DNA from: Atriophallophorus winterbourni
Lineage: Eukaryota; Platyhelminthes; Trematoda; Plagiorchiida; Microphallidae
Assembly: GCA_013407085.1 (NCBI GenBank)
Contig: JACCGJ010010096.1
Span: 62,001-126,000 of the forward strand
DNA length: 64,000 nucleotides
Direction of reading: 5' to 3'
The notes under the pieces were generated by a model. The model ran no database searches, had not been told where the DNA came from, and was given only the letters and a program-made list of their open reading frames with translations. Made by a program: the position numbers and the translations under genes. This document shows, in pieces, positions 21,665 to 33,144 of the stretch (position 1 is the stretch's first letter; the number at the start of each line of letters is the position of its first letter).

Positions 21665-24600
21665 ATGAAACCTAATAAGAAATCTAAGGATTGCGGAATA
21701 AGAATGATTTGCCTCGGTAAATCTCACAAATTTGGGCGACTAAAAGTTTTGAACCACATTCAGAGGCAACCATCGCAACCACAGTCTGATTGTAATCATG
21801 TTACTGACAGTCACAATGTTACCCAAGAAAACGAAAAGGGTCTGACTCATCGCGAGTCGGACCAATAGCTACAGCACACGATCCGACATTGTGTAAGATA
21901 AATACGATCAAGTGCATATATACAAATGCTCAGTGTTTAACTAACAAATTAGCTGAACTATGTGAGCTTTGTGATAGACTTTCACCCGAGTTGGTTGCAG
22001 TTACAGAGACTTGGTTCCAGCCCTGCATGACTGATGCTGAGCTTTTGATTCCGAAAATGTCACTACTCCGTCGCGATCACGATCGAAGATCTGGTGGTGG
22101 AGTTGCAGTCTACTCTCATGAACGTTTAGCGCAGTGTAACGTCATCGATCATGCTGACCTCAGCCTTCCTGATACGATGTGGTGTTCAGTAAAAGTAGTC
22201 AATGGAGATGAATGTACGATCGGCATCATTTACCGCTCGGCGTCATCCGAAAGCTCATTTAATGATAAGCTAATCGAATCCTTGTAACACTTCACAAGAT
22301 GCCAGATTACGCAATTGCTGATCATTGGCGATTTTAATCTCCCGCATCTGTTTTCAAGAGGTAAGCACTCCCTGCATTCGTTTGAACATAATTTCAAGGA
22401 GGTCATAGAAATTGCTCCACTGCACAATCACGTTAACCAGCCAACTCCCTGGCGGGGTCTTGACCAATCTTCAACTCTTGACCTTGTCTTAACGCCTGAG
22501 GCAACCGCGGTTGAGGATATACCATACCTGGCATCACTGGGAAAGAGTGATCATGCGGTGCTTTTGTTTGATAATGTGTGTAGTGCGGATCGATTGGGCG
22601 AACAGACGGAAGTCATAAGGAAAATACAATTTAAATCCTTAAATATCAGTCTCCGGGATGCACACACTCATGAGTTTGATTCAATGGATTCTGGCTCATA
22701 GTACAATTCGTTTCTAAATTATCTGAATTCGATGATTGACGAAAACTCTATTTTTGTAACACAAAAAAGCAGCTACAACAACCAGTTTGTTATTCGGAGT
22801 AAAACTAAGGAATGGTTAGCTGTTAAGCGAGCATCTTGGGTAACTCAGAAGAAGTTTGGTACGGAAGAAACTTGGAAACGAGTCTGTAAGATACGGAATC
22901 ACGTCACGACTCTTGTAAGAGAAGATCGCATGCAATTCCAATGAAACTTGCTTAAGAGAATGAAAAATAATCCCAATCTTCTCTACAAGATAGTAAATGA
23001 ACGATCGAAGATCAAACCAGGTGTATTCTCTTTACTAACACCTAATAGATTGACCCACACTGCCCAAGATGCCGCCGATGCTTTCGCAGCGTTTTACTCA
23101 TTTGTCTTTAATCCCCAGCGTTGTATCCCATATCAAGTTTCACCTAGTTTGCCACATTCCGAATTACTAAGTGAAATGACTATCAACGAATACATGGTTT
23201 AGCGGGAACTTTGTCAACTGAACGAGAAGAAGTCCCCAGGCGCAGACAAAATTACCCCCGCCATACTTCGCAGGTGTCGCGTTGCTTTGACTGCTCCTCC
23301 CACTTGCATATTCAATCTTAGCGTAAAAGAAAGAAAAATACCACCGCAGCTGTGTGAACCTTTGTGTGAATTGTTCAAACATTCTCTAATTGAAGGAGTG
23401 GTGCCAACAGAGTGGAAGTCAGGGGTAATTTCACCTATTTAAAAGGCGGTAGACGTTCAGATACGGCAAACTACTGTCCTGTCACCCTACTTCCTGTGAT
23501 ATCCAAAGTTCTAGAGCGGATAGTGACAGAAAATATAGTTCATCACCTGGAATCACAAAATATGCTATCTGTAGCGTAGCATGGTTTTCGTAAATCTCGC
23601 TCATGCTTGACAAACCTGTTGACGGTTTTAAATGACTGGACCCAAGCGGTTGACGAAGGAGCTAGCATCCACGCTTGTTATCTGGACATGTCTAAAGCTT
23701 TCGATCGAGTTGATCACTTTCGAATATTACAAAAGCTGAAGCAGATGGGTATCAGCGGACAGCTACTCATATGGCTTGAAAGTTACCTCAGTGGGCGTAA
23801 GGCGATCGTTCGACTCAACGGGGTACTATCACAGGCTATTGATGCCTCTAGTGGCGTACCGCAATGTTCAGTCCTCGGGCCAGTACTTTTCTTGGCTTAC
23901 ATCAACGACTTACCAGAGACGCTTGCATGCAAGGTGATTCTTTTTGCTGATGACATTGAACTTTGGACCCGGATAAAAACAATTGCGGACTGTGTACAGC
24001 TGCAACGTGATCTAGATGCTCTACACGAATGGTCGGTACGGAATAATTTGCCATTCAATATCCAAAAATGCAAGGTGTTGCAAATTGGTAAGCCATTTCA
24101 GTACCGGTATCACTTTGGGCAGACTATTTTGAGCTGGACAGAATCGGAAAGGGATCTTGGAGTCTGGGTATGCGGCAGCCTGAAGAACAGCCTGCATTGT
24201 GAGGTTATCTACAAGCGTGCTTCCAAGCTTCTAGGTATGCTGCGACGGATCTTCAGAACCTTCTCGCCTGGAACTTTGCCCACCATCATGAACGCCTATA
24301 TAATTCCAACCATGGAACATGCATCACAAGCTTGGACTCCGTGGTTAAAAAAGGATATAATATTGCTTGACAAAATATACCATCGCGCAACCAAACTCGT
24401 AAGAGGTTTCCGTAAACTAGCGTACGAGGAACGATTGAAAAAACTGAGGCTCCCCACTCCCCTCCAAAGAAGCCTTCGAAGCGATGTGATACTGACATAT
24501 AAAATATTAATACCCCACATCATCCCTTAAAACATTTATTCGAATACCGTGATTCACGTCATACACGCAGCCACTCAGCGACACTGCAAATTCCCCACTC

Positions 24601-24895
24601 CCGTATCAGCTGTCGCCGATATTTTTATTGTGTACGTGTCTGTTTCCTTTGGAATTCCCTCCCTGAAACGCTTGTCATCTCTCCCAGCATCGAAACGTTT
24701 ATTCGAAATTTGGATACTTATTTGTTGCATAACGATTTGACGACACCTGCGTATTGACTCATGGTAACTATACAACTTGACTATACTTGACATTACATGT
24801 TTATTTTATACCTATTTCCTGAACGTATATTTACTATGATATGGTAATTGTGAAGCAATGTGCTTTTTGTGACCATAAATTCTTGAATCTTGAAT
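21665..24895 (+). mobile_element. CR1-A retrotransposon, copy 2, broken
   Basis: Same element as copy 1 without the two insertions. The ORF1 end is at 21665-21868 with its hairpin at 21840-21862. The endonuclease is at 21889-22287 and 22315-22701; the latter holds LIIGDFNLPHL and GKSDHAVLLF, the catalytic GDFN and SDH. The linker is at 22732-23202 and the RT at 23607-24530. The 3' end 'cttgaatcttgaat' (24882-24895) has one repeat unit fewer than copy 1. Stops at 22287, 22701, 22944 and 23202 make it non-functional. Confidence 0.9.
23607..24530 (+). pseudogene. CR1-A reverse transcriptase, copy 2
   Basis: 307 codons. It contains YLDMSKAFDRVDH, SGVPQCSVLGPVLFLAYIN and ILFADDIELW, then the C-terminal domain LGVWVCGSLKNSLHCEVIYK and AYIIPTMEHASQAWTPW. 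Upstream, HGFRKSRS is separated by a stop (TAG at about 23577-23579). A one-base deletion near 24509 ends the frame before the C-terminus. Confidence 0.9.
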
Positions 24896-26296
24896 GGAAA
24901 GCAGGGATGATAACTCCTATTTATAAAGGCGGTAGCCGTTCAGACACAGCAAACTATAAACCGGTAACGTTACTTCCGGTTATCTCCAAAGTAACGGAAC
25001 GCATTGTGACTGCGCGCATAAGAGAACATTTTGAAAACCAAAATATTTTGATCGCAGCACAACACGGTTTTCGAAGAGATCGTTGCTGTTTAGCTAACCT
25101 TCTTACAACGTTCGAGGTGAGGCTGTAATGCTTTCTACATCGATATTTCCAAAGCTTTCGATAGAGTCAACCATGACATCTTAATTAAAAAGCTCGAATC
25201 TTATGGAATAACGGGAATATTGCTGAATTGGATAAGGGACTATCTTACTGATAGTCACGTCCAAGTTTGCGTTGGCAGCACCTTATCTAGAAAAATAGAC
25301 GTAAGGCTCGGTGCTTGGACCTCTTCTATTCTTGGTGTATATGAACGATATAGTAGAGGATATTGGATGCACCTTGATACTACTTGCCGATGATATTAAA
25401 ATTTGGAAACGTGTCAGGTCTGTTAATGACTGTATGGTATTACAACGGGATCTGTGCACCTTATTTCGTTGATCTCAGTTAAATGAGTTATCATTTAACC
25501 CTGCGAAATGTAAAATGCTGCATTTGGGAAATCTCTGCACCACACGTATCAGCTTGGCACGCAAGATCTAGTTTGGACCACCACGTAAAAAGATCTCGGT
25601 ATGTGGGTTTCGTCTAATTTTAAGCCTTGACATCATTGCCGGATGGTGTACAATAAAGCTTGCCGTATCTTGAGTCTTCTCAAAAGAATATTCACGATTC
25701 TTACGCCCGAAACCCTACCACGTGTAATTAACACGTATATACGTCCTGTTATGGAATATTCCATCCATGCCTGGGCACCATAACTGAGGGAGGATTTGTC
25801 ATCGTGCTAAAAAGTTGGTCACCGGGTACAGAAATTTGCCATTCAAAGTGCGAATGTTAAAACTGAAACTTCAAGATTTTACCCAACGACGGATACGTAG
25901 TGACCTTATGTTGACATTCAAAATCCTGCATACTGAAAACCATACTCTTAAACACTTGCTAAAGCCCAATGGCCTTACTCGAACACGAACACATTCAACG
26001 GCTTTAAGCATTCCGCATTCTCGATTTGATATTCGTCGTAATTTTTTCTCGGTAAGAATTTGTTTCACTTGGAACTATTTGCCTGAAGAAATCACACGCT
26101 CAGAATCTGTTGATGTTTTCGCTTTCAAACTCGATGAGTTTATGACGAACCATGCGGCATGTGACTGTCCATATTGATTTTTGAGATATTTTATATTTTT
26201 TTATATATTCCCTATACCTTGTCATCCTATGGTTATTGTTAAGCCTAATGCTTTTTTACAATAAAATTTTCTGAGTTCTGAGTTCTGACTTCTGAG
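24896..26296 (+). mobile_element. CR1-B retrotransposon, 5'-truncated, with its 3' end
   Basis: Picks up at EWKAGMITPIYKG immediately after CR1-A. RT blocks appear in shifting frames: HGFRRDRCCLANLLTTF, DISKAFDRVNHDI (~25145-25185), LLADDIKIW (~25380-25410). From 25815 a 120-codon frame holds the C-terminal domain, HSRFDIRRNFFSVRICFTW. It ends in four TTCTGAG-type repeats at 26269-26296, different from the TTGAATC repeats of CR1-A, so it is a distinct family. Confidence 0.88.
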
Positions 26297-26699
26297 AGCT
26301 ACTGTCTTGAAATATGTGCGAGTATTCAGCAAATGTATTACGTCAATTGCTATATAAATAACTTAGATTCATCACTAGTACAATTGGGTTCATACACATG
26401 TGAAAACTCACGCCATATTATCAGAGTACGTGCTAGAATTTACAATAAACTTGGAAAACTGCAAAATAGGAATTGGCATCGTATAATCAAAATCTGAAAA
26501 TGTTTTAAATCCTACACAAGAAAAATTAGATCGATTTTCATCTTCGAATATACAAATAATTAGCTGATTGTGTGCGGTTACAAAGAAAAGAATTCAATCA
26601 TTGTATAAATAGTGAAAGTCAGACTGTCATGTATTGTGACCAATAGAACAAAAAACATTCTGGTTGTGCATAAAGGTACATAAAGGATTAACTATCAGT
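26297..26699. other. AT-rich sequence, no gene seen
   Basis: Nothing recognisable between the CR1-B 3' end and the next satellite relic. Confidence 0.4.
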
Positions 26700-27000
26700 A
26701 GCATTGAAGCGTAAATCATGTTTACAATTATTCCGTTGTTCCAAAGCATGCTGATGATGACCTTACTGTCCCTACCTGACGAGTGCAAACATCACGGAAG
26801 CGGTTGTAGGGTGTGTATGATCGAAATGCATGTAAATGAAGATGCTTTTTATGTCAATGGGTTTAACCACATATATGTGGCTTTGGAAACATGTGATTAA
26901 ACAGAGTGTACATACCAACTCTATCCAACGGTGGCATACAAGCGCAAATTTTGTTTATCATTTTCCACTGCTTTTCACTATACATTGAGCTGCTATTGCC
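26700..27000 (+). repeat. old hammerhead-satellite monomer(s)
   Basis: Landmarks kept in order: 'tgtttacaattattcc', 'cttactgtccctacctgacga', 'ggttgtagggtgtgtatga', then 'ggcatacaagcgc', 'ttgtttatcattttccactg'. The start of a second monomer is at about 26930. Strongly diverged from the array. Confidence 0.6.
26770..26811 (+). ncRNA. hammerhead ribozyme motif with extended helix I
   Basis: CCCTAC pairs with GTAGGG (6 bp helix I), enclosing an intact CTGACGA core, helix II GTG/CAC round CAAACAT, then GGAAG where GAAAC is expected, and CGGTT. Compared with the array, both sides of helix I and of helix II differ but still pair. GAAA is damaged (A13 to G), so this copy is probably inactive but informative. 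Confidence 0.55.
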
Positions 27001-27249
27001 ATGCAGGGTTATGTGATAAAAGAAGCACACCAAGAAATCTCTACAAGAATTGCAATAATTTGACTCACATATTGACGCATATTCCTTGCCTCAGACTACG
27101 CGTGGAAAATACTGTACCGTCACAAATATTGTTGATTTTTTACGTTTAAGTGTGATCGCTGTTTCGATTTACTTAAAGTTGACATGTTTTACTAAACACA
27201 CGAAAACGTAACTCGAGGCTGATGTCATTAAATATTGTCAACTATCAAA

Positions 27250-28155
27250 GTCAATGATTCAAAGATTCAAGTGTTCAAGAATTCAATGGTAAAAAATTAT
27301 AATTTACAACACCAGAGGATTTAGGTATGAATTGAAATTTTAAAAATAGAATAGTATAAAACAAGTAGAGTATATCAAATGTAAGGCTCACAAAATATGT
27401 CCGCTCGCATATATCATTTCAATTTCTCTTTAAATATCGTCAGGCAAAGAGAGAAACCATATGTTAAAGTAGGAAAGTTCAACGAAGTAAGACGCGTACG
27501 GCAAAAGTGGCCCTGACAATAAATACGGGAACTCGGGATTTAAAAGTGATAACGTATTTTCATGTGTCAATTTCTCATTACAATCTTTAAACAAGTGTCT
27601 TAGTTGATGTCCTTCGGTAGAAAAAATTCTATAGGTCAGAATAATATCGCTCCGAATCCTACTCTAAATAAAGACACATTGACACATACGTCCACATTGC
27701 GAATTACCAACCCTAACTTTGTTGCACTATGATTGATTTTATCGAGACAAGCCGTATCGTTTCGCAGCTGAGGAGCCCTGGCCTTTACCGCATTTATCAT
27801 CGCAAGGCGAAGGTCGATGTTCGTCATCCTTGATAACGTTACCAACAAGAATCTTCCAAATTTTATTTGAAAGATACCTAATAACCTGCTAGTATGTTAG
27901 CAGTGAACTACGATCTTTATGTTTTCACTTATCCATACTCCAAGGTCTTTTTTCAAATAGCTCCATGCGAAGAGTTTACTTCCCGATCGATATTTCTGAT
28001 GATCATTTTGGACAAGATGAAGCATACTGCATTTCAGCGTGTTGAATCTCATGTCATTCATAGTCACCCAATCTAACACTCTGTCCTGATTCTTTTGCAG
28101 CTTCTCACAATCTGCAGCAGAACTGGTTTTTGTGTCCGCTGCAGAACACAAAAGT
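27250..28155 (-). pseudogene. CR1 3' relic on minus strand
   Basis: The minus-strand 3' end shows as 'gattcaaagattcaagtgttcaag' near 27257-27280 (TTGAATC-type repeats reversed), followed by 'aattcaatggt'. Upstream, the RT C-terminal domain is at 27636-27848 and 27897-28151. The latter includes LQKNQDRVLDWVTMNDMRFN and LKKDLGVWISENIK, the usual thumb-region blocks. Frames are broken. Confidence 0.75.
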
Positions 28156-28319
28156 CGATAGTGCTAAACAAGCTGTGTGAATGCTGCATAAAGCTGGCAA
28201 TAACTTTACTAATTAGTCACCGTTTTGTATGACTTTCAACAAAGTGAGTTTACTTATTAAAGAATGCTAGGAAGTGAATCGGTTGGGGCTATTATCAAAA
28301 TGGAACGCAAAAACAAAGG

Positions 28320-28400
28320 TCAAACCAGGTATCTGGCTGTTTGCCGTCATCAGGTGGAGACAGATCAGGTGTAGTGAGCCTTGGGTTAGTGGTTAAGTGG
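28320..28400 (-). repeat. inverted satellite fragment with hammerhead core
   Basis: On the minus strand 28320-28357 reads CCAC, CTGATGA, helix II GGC/GCC round AAACA, then GATA (for GAAA) and CCTGG. It sits head to head with the forward monomer that follows, as at 4.3-4.7 kb. Confidence 0.6.
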
Positions 28401-28650
28401 TAAACATTGTTTAGATTGATTATTGGGCTTTCATAAGCGCCTCGATTGCTTGACCAGGGATCGCTTTGTGATTGTGTATTTGAACATTGTGATTCTTTGT
28501 AAGAACCCTATAAAACAGGGATATACAAGTATATCATTGATTACCACTTTACCAGCTCACTGAACATGATCTTAAAGACTCCACCTTATAACGGCGAACC
28601 GCCAGAAACCGGTAGTGATTTGAAAGGGATGTGGATGTGAGCACCACAGT
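28401..28650 (+). repeat. forward hammerhead-satellite monomer, diverged
   Basis: Contains 'cataagcgcctcgattgcttgacc', 'gaacattgtgattctttgta' and 'aagtatatcattgattacc'. At 28581-28618 there is a hammerhead segment with CCAC, an altered core (CTTATAA), GAAA, CCGGTA and GTGA. Clearly the same family as the array. Confidence 0.7.
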
Positions 28651-28959
28651 ATATCAAATCAGGTATATTCATTGACCATATTGGTGAAAGTCACACTGAG
28701 ACTGCTTACGGAACAGCAATTACTCTCGCAATTCATTATTCAAAACACTTGGGGCCGAGTTTCAATGACAGGTTGTGTAAAAATCAGGTAAATTAAATAA
28801 CTCAAACAAGTGAAAGCTTGCTAAATCAAGAGACTATCACATTTCAATTGGTCAAACTGAATGTAAGAAAATTTCTAGAAGCGAATAGTATTACTCCGGA
28901 TATCCTCAGATATATTGGGAACATTTTCTTAATTTTCGAAACAGGGTGAGGTCCTTAAT

Positions 28960-30372
28960 TCGCGAAGACCAAAACATATAACCATTGTATGCTGATAACC
29001 ACTTCATAAGATACTCAACACGATCGTATACAACACGACGAATGTTAAACCGAGACTTTATCTATTCAGACAGCTGACGGATTGACAGATAATGTCGTGG
29101 ATAGAGCTGATGCCATAGCAAAATTTTATGCGCAAGTCTTCAGTCCAAAGGATGTGTCCCTGCCAACGCGTTAACCACGTTTTATGGAGGTGGAAAACCT
29201 TAGTGATATCGATGTGAATGCTACGGTTGTGCAAAAGAATTTACGCAGGCTAAACGTGAACAAATCCACAGTGGAAGACGGAATAACACCGGCTATTCTA
29301 AATTCATGTGAGCTGCAGCTTTCCACCCCACCATCAGAATTATTTTAGTACACTGAATACGAGAATCGCGCCAGCTGATTGGAAAACCGGAGTTCTTACA
29401 CAAATCTACAAAGTTTGAGTCATGCGGATCCGGCAAATTACTGCCTTGTGACGTTCTTTTCAGTATTCTCTTAATTATTGGAAAGGTTGGTGAGTGAACG
29501 TCTTCTCAGGCACATTGAAAGCCATCAAATTCTTTCTCAGACATCACATGGATCTAGAAATACACCATCATTCTTGTCTAACTGAACGAAAGGACGCTAT
29601 CAGTGTGAGAGTGCATGCAGCGTACTCGGCTTACTCCGACGAATTTTCGGACGTTTGCCAGCGCATTCAATGGCAAAGGCATACATTCATACATACATCC
29701 AGTTGTGAACTATACAGTACAATCTTGAACACTATGGATGGAAAAAGACATCTCACTCCTCGAAAGGATTTATCATAAGGCAGCCAAAATGGTTACTGGA
29801 TTGCGTAATCTACCATTCGAGCAGCGACTGACTAGACTTAGAATGTGCACACTCGAGCGCAAAGCGCATCCGAGATGACTTAATCCAAATATAACGGATA
29901 TTTCATATGGGCTCCCACCCACTCAAGCACCTCTTTAATATTGGTTAAAATCTCTCGACCCGCAGTCACAACATGATCCTTTAAATCCCACTTTCTCGAT
30001 TAAGCTTTCGCCTCTACGTTTATGCAGTCCGTATATGCTTTTTGGGAACAGCTAAACGCAAGATATCGTTTACTCATCAAACGAATTGATCTTCAAACAA
30101 ATGTTACGATATTTCATGTTCAATAATACTATGTAGGCCCTCTTTAACTGAAATCCCTTAGTTATTCCTTCTTACGCCGCATACTTTGAAAAAGAAATCA
30201 CCCCAACGCATATTACAGTTCACAATTTGTATCACTTTTGCTCCTTCTTTGAAGCACATTGACGCAAACAACAAAGTAACGATTTGTTTTACTTTCAGAC
30301 ATATGCCCTATGGTATTGTACAGCTATTTGCTATGTTTCACCATAAATCTTAAGTCTTGACCGTTCTTGCAT
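28960..30372 (+). pseudogene. decayed CR1 element
   Basis: RT blocks in broken frames: KFYAQVFSPKD near 29130, RLNVNKSTVEDGITPAIL near 29250-29300, WKTGVLTQIYK near 29380, ADPANYC near 29430. The C-terminal region is near 29640-29880. It ends in 'accataaatcttaagtcttgac' (30343-30364), a degenerate CR1 3' tail. Too damaged to date. Confidence 0.7.
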
Positions 30373-30397
30373 TGCCAGCGTTCTCAAATGCTGTAAA

Positions 30398-30617
30398 CCC
30401 TTTGTCTTCTGACGGTAACTATAGTTACCACCTCAAACAAGCAGTCGATTGCTCAGTCGCTTCCGTCGGTACCTTTAGTCACCATTGGATTGCACTTGTC
30501 GGGCAGCGTCTGGCATTTGATCCATAAAAATTATTCATTTGTTTTATTTATGTCATAATTAAGCCGAATAACACAAAATATCATAAAATACGTATATCAA
30601 TTACCGTAGACAAAGGG
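30398..30617. mobile_element. piggyBac-type MITE, 220 bp
   Basis: Ends are CCCTTTGTCT...ACGGTAA on the left (with four extra bases TCTG) and TTACCGT AGACAAAGGG on the right, an inverted repeat of about 17 bp. It is flanked by TTAA on the right (30618-30621) and TAAA on the left (30394-30397), one change from the TTAA target of piggyBac transposases. No coding capacity, so it would need a transposase in trans. Confidence 0.6.
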
Positions 30618-30809
30618 TTAAACAATTCCTTTCTTCAAGAAGTTACTCCAATTAAAATTCCGGGGTAATTGCATTTAAATTCAAAGACGGTTGTTGACTT
30701 GACGCTGAAAATCATCATCCTGTGACACTATTGCTTATGAATATGGATGCTGTGAAGAGTTGAATCTCTGAAAATATGGTGTCACACTAAGAAACGCATA
30801 ATTTATTTT

Positions 30810-31450
30810 TACTATTCAAACATGGTTTCGTTTGAATCATTCCCATCTAACGAACCATTTCACTGCGTTAGACGATTTGGTGAAACAGGTTTATAGTAAT
30901 AACTGTATTCATGTTTGGTACTTGGAAATATCGGAAATTGTTTATAGATTCGATTACTATTTGTTTTTACCAAAACTCATGCATCCAAGAAGCTATGATG
31001 AATTACTCTCGTGGTTGTTCAACTAATTATCATATCACCAAGCAAGAGTTAGGATAAATGAGTGTCTCACAAGGATCTTTGCTAGGTCCGCTTCTTTATC
31101 TGCTGTAAATGATAAATTGTCCACATTCATTACATCCAAATTAGTTCTGTTTGCGAATGATATGAACATTTGGACGCACATTAGTTCTGCTGCAGGTTTT
31201 TAGAAACTTCAAAGAGATTCAGACAACGTGTCAGATGAGAAAGATATGCCAATTAATATACAGAAATGCAAGATAGTTCAGATTCGCAAGAATATTCCTT
31301 GGGCATATCGATTGGGATCTAATACATCGACATTGATCTCTGTGTAAAATGACTTTGGAGTACGAATAAGAGTGAATCTAGAGAGCATAGTTTACTACAA
31401 GAATGTATATCTACCGGTCTGCAGATTGTTAGTTATTTTCGAAGTTTACC
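30810..31450 (+). pseudogene. decayed CR1 reverse transcriptase fragment
   Basis: At 30832-31026 the frame NHSHLTNHFTALDDLVKQVY ... CIHVWYLEISEIVYRFDYY mirrors the CR1 blocks SCLTNLLTVLNDW and HACYLDMSKAFDRVDH. Then VSQGSLLGPLLYLL near 31060 and LVLFANDMNIWTHI near 31140 follow (FADD changed to FAND). Inactive. Confidence 0.75.
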
Positions 31451-32286
31451 CGGAAGATTCTCGCTAGTAACGTCACAAAGGATAACGAAGGTTATATTAC
31501 CTCGATTAAATATTTACTTTCTGAAGGTAGAGTTGTGAGTAATACGCTTATTTGTAGAGGGACAAAGATCCGGATCAGTAGGGATTTCACAATCGAATGA
31601 TTGTTTCAATAGTGCCACTATTCCGTAATCAATCGAAAGGTCATTCCGGAGCAATGACGCGATGCGTAACGATGGTTGATTATCAAAATGCGATATTCAT
31701 ATCTACTTTCCAGTAACGGCGATGATATACCACTCCGTTTCGCGACAAAGTTTAAGTGCAAGTGTGCTAAAATCTTTTACTTTGATATAAATACACGTGC
31801 TCTTGTTTTCAACATTTGCTGACATGATGGGAACGTAATTTTGAGGTCCGGCTCTAAAAAATCAGACTTTGATTATTTGACTCCTTTAGTTAAACATATT
31901 AACAGGATAACTAAATTGTCTTGTTTGTGATGATATTGCCTAAATGAATGAGGAAAATATCTGATCAGATTCCAGAGTCGGATATTGCTCGATTTTGAAT
32001 CGGGTGTCATTAAGTTGATTTGCATACGTTGAATATGTATGCAACTGTGCAGCAATCTTTTAGCACTTCTCATTGGTAAAGATCCTGGTTTGTCCAACTT
32101 CCTTCGGAAAATTGATTTTATTTTCGTAGGACCTCTACTGATTAAGGTCATGATCTGCACTTTCGGAATAGGAGAATCACACTCGACTCTTGGAATTTGT
32201 AGCGGGAGATGCTTGGTTGCGAATGCACCAGTTTAATCATGATAAGTCACGTTGTGATAAATAAGGTGAAGTGGGTGAATCCTTAA
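31451..32286. other. no feature recognised
   Basis: A 95-codon minus-strand frame (31873-32160) is basic (GPTKIKSIFRRKLDKPGSLP) but matches nothing I know. Otherwise AT-rich without landmarks. Confidence 0.35.
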
Positions 32287-32480
32287 GGTTTGAATTCAAT
32301 ATCAACTTTCGTGCTGTTTGCACTCATCGAGTATTGACAGAACGATCCGTATCCGAATGAGTTTGACATATTGGAGGAATGGTAAATAGTTTGAGTTTGT
32401 AAGGCTTTTTATATAAGGTTGGCACGACCAAACAGTGGAATAATGGTAAACAATTCGTGCTTCTATGCCACTGATGAATT
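32287..32480 (-). repeat. old hammerhead-satellite monomer, minus strand
   Basis: The minus-strand order 'atcagtggcatagaagca', 'gtttaccattattccactg', 'actcattcggatacgga' and then a hammerhead segment matches the array monomer, with deep divergence. Confidence 0.6.
32297..32336 (-). ncRNA. hammerhead ribozyme relic with perfect helix II
   Basis: On the minus strand: CAATA, then CTCGATGA (the core with one extra C), helix II GTGC/GCAC (4 pairs) round AAACA, intact GAAA, GTTGA, then TATTG, which pairs with CAATA. Helix sequences differ from the array on both sides yet still pair. The core insertion should kill cleavage. Confidence 0.55.
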
Positions 32481-32999
32481 CGACTGTCATGACTAAGCTG
32501 TTCAAGGTTAAGGTAAAATATTGCTCTATGATTTAAATTATTACTTATTTCATCAAAATCTTGTCGCAGTTGCTATGGCTTTTGTTCAAACACGCACGAA
32601 AGTTCATAACATGCGCACCCGCACACGGTCCCTTCAGCGCACACTTTACAATTTTGCCGCATGGCTTTATGAGTCATCGCGCTTAATTGAAGTCCTCATG
32701 TGAGGTCTTTTTAATGAACAATGAAGCTGAGTGAATAAAATTCTATAAGATGTGTGCGACGGTAGCAATGATCACAGGTTTTCGATAAAGTCAAGTGCAA
32801 ATGTAGACAAGATTACATGGGTAAGCTTAGCAGAAAAATGTTATCCATGAGGCCGAGCTTCATGATCCTCGTAGAATGATGATTTCGATCTCGTCAACAT
32901 AGAATTATGAGCTCATTTAAACGTAGTATATATATTGAAATGTGAACAGGGTTTAAATTCACGAACATGAAAGCAAAATGCATATTTGCATGAATCTTC
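32481..32999. other. no feature recognised
   Basis: No protein or repeat match is visible in this half kilobase. Confidence 0.35.
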
Positions 33000-33140
33000 A
33001 TTACACCCCCCGCACGACCAGTTTTTCCTGCTCTTTCATTCCATAAGGAATGAACAGTAGGATCAGGATCCGCATTCGCGTCAAACAGTGGAATAATGGT
33101 AAACAATTCTTGCTTCTATGCCACTGATGGATTAGATTGT
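33000..33140 (-). repeat. partial hammerhead-satellite relic, minus strand
   Basis: The minus strand carries 'cagtggcatagaagcaag', 'tgtttaccattattccactg' and 'gatcctgatcctactg', matching the left half of the monomer. The hammerhead part is unrecognisable. Confidence 0.5.
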
Positions 33141-33144
33141 CATG

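Larger units (their letters stand above)
15503..25205 (+). repeat. tandem segmental duplication, copy 2
   Basis: Direct repeat of 5328-15502. It is shorter because it lacks the 266-bp and 185-bp insertions. Divergence is uneven: 7700-8360 against 17870-18540 has clustered substitutions, while 8450-9960 against 18630-20140 is almost identical. Confidence 0.93.
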
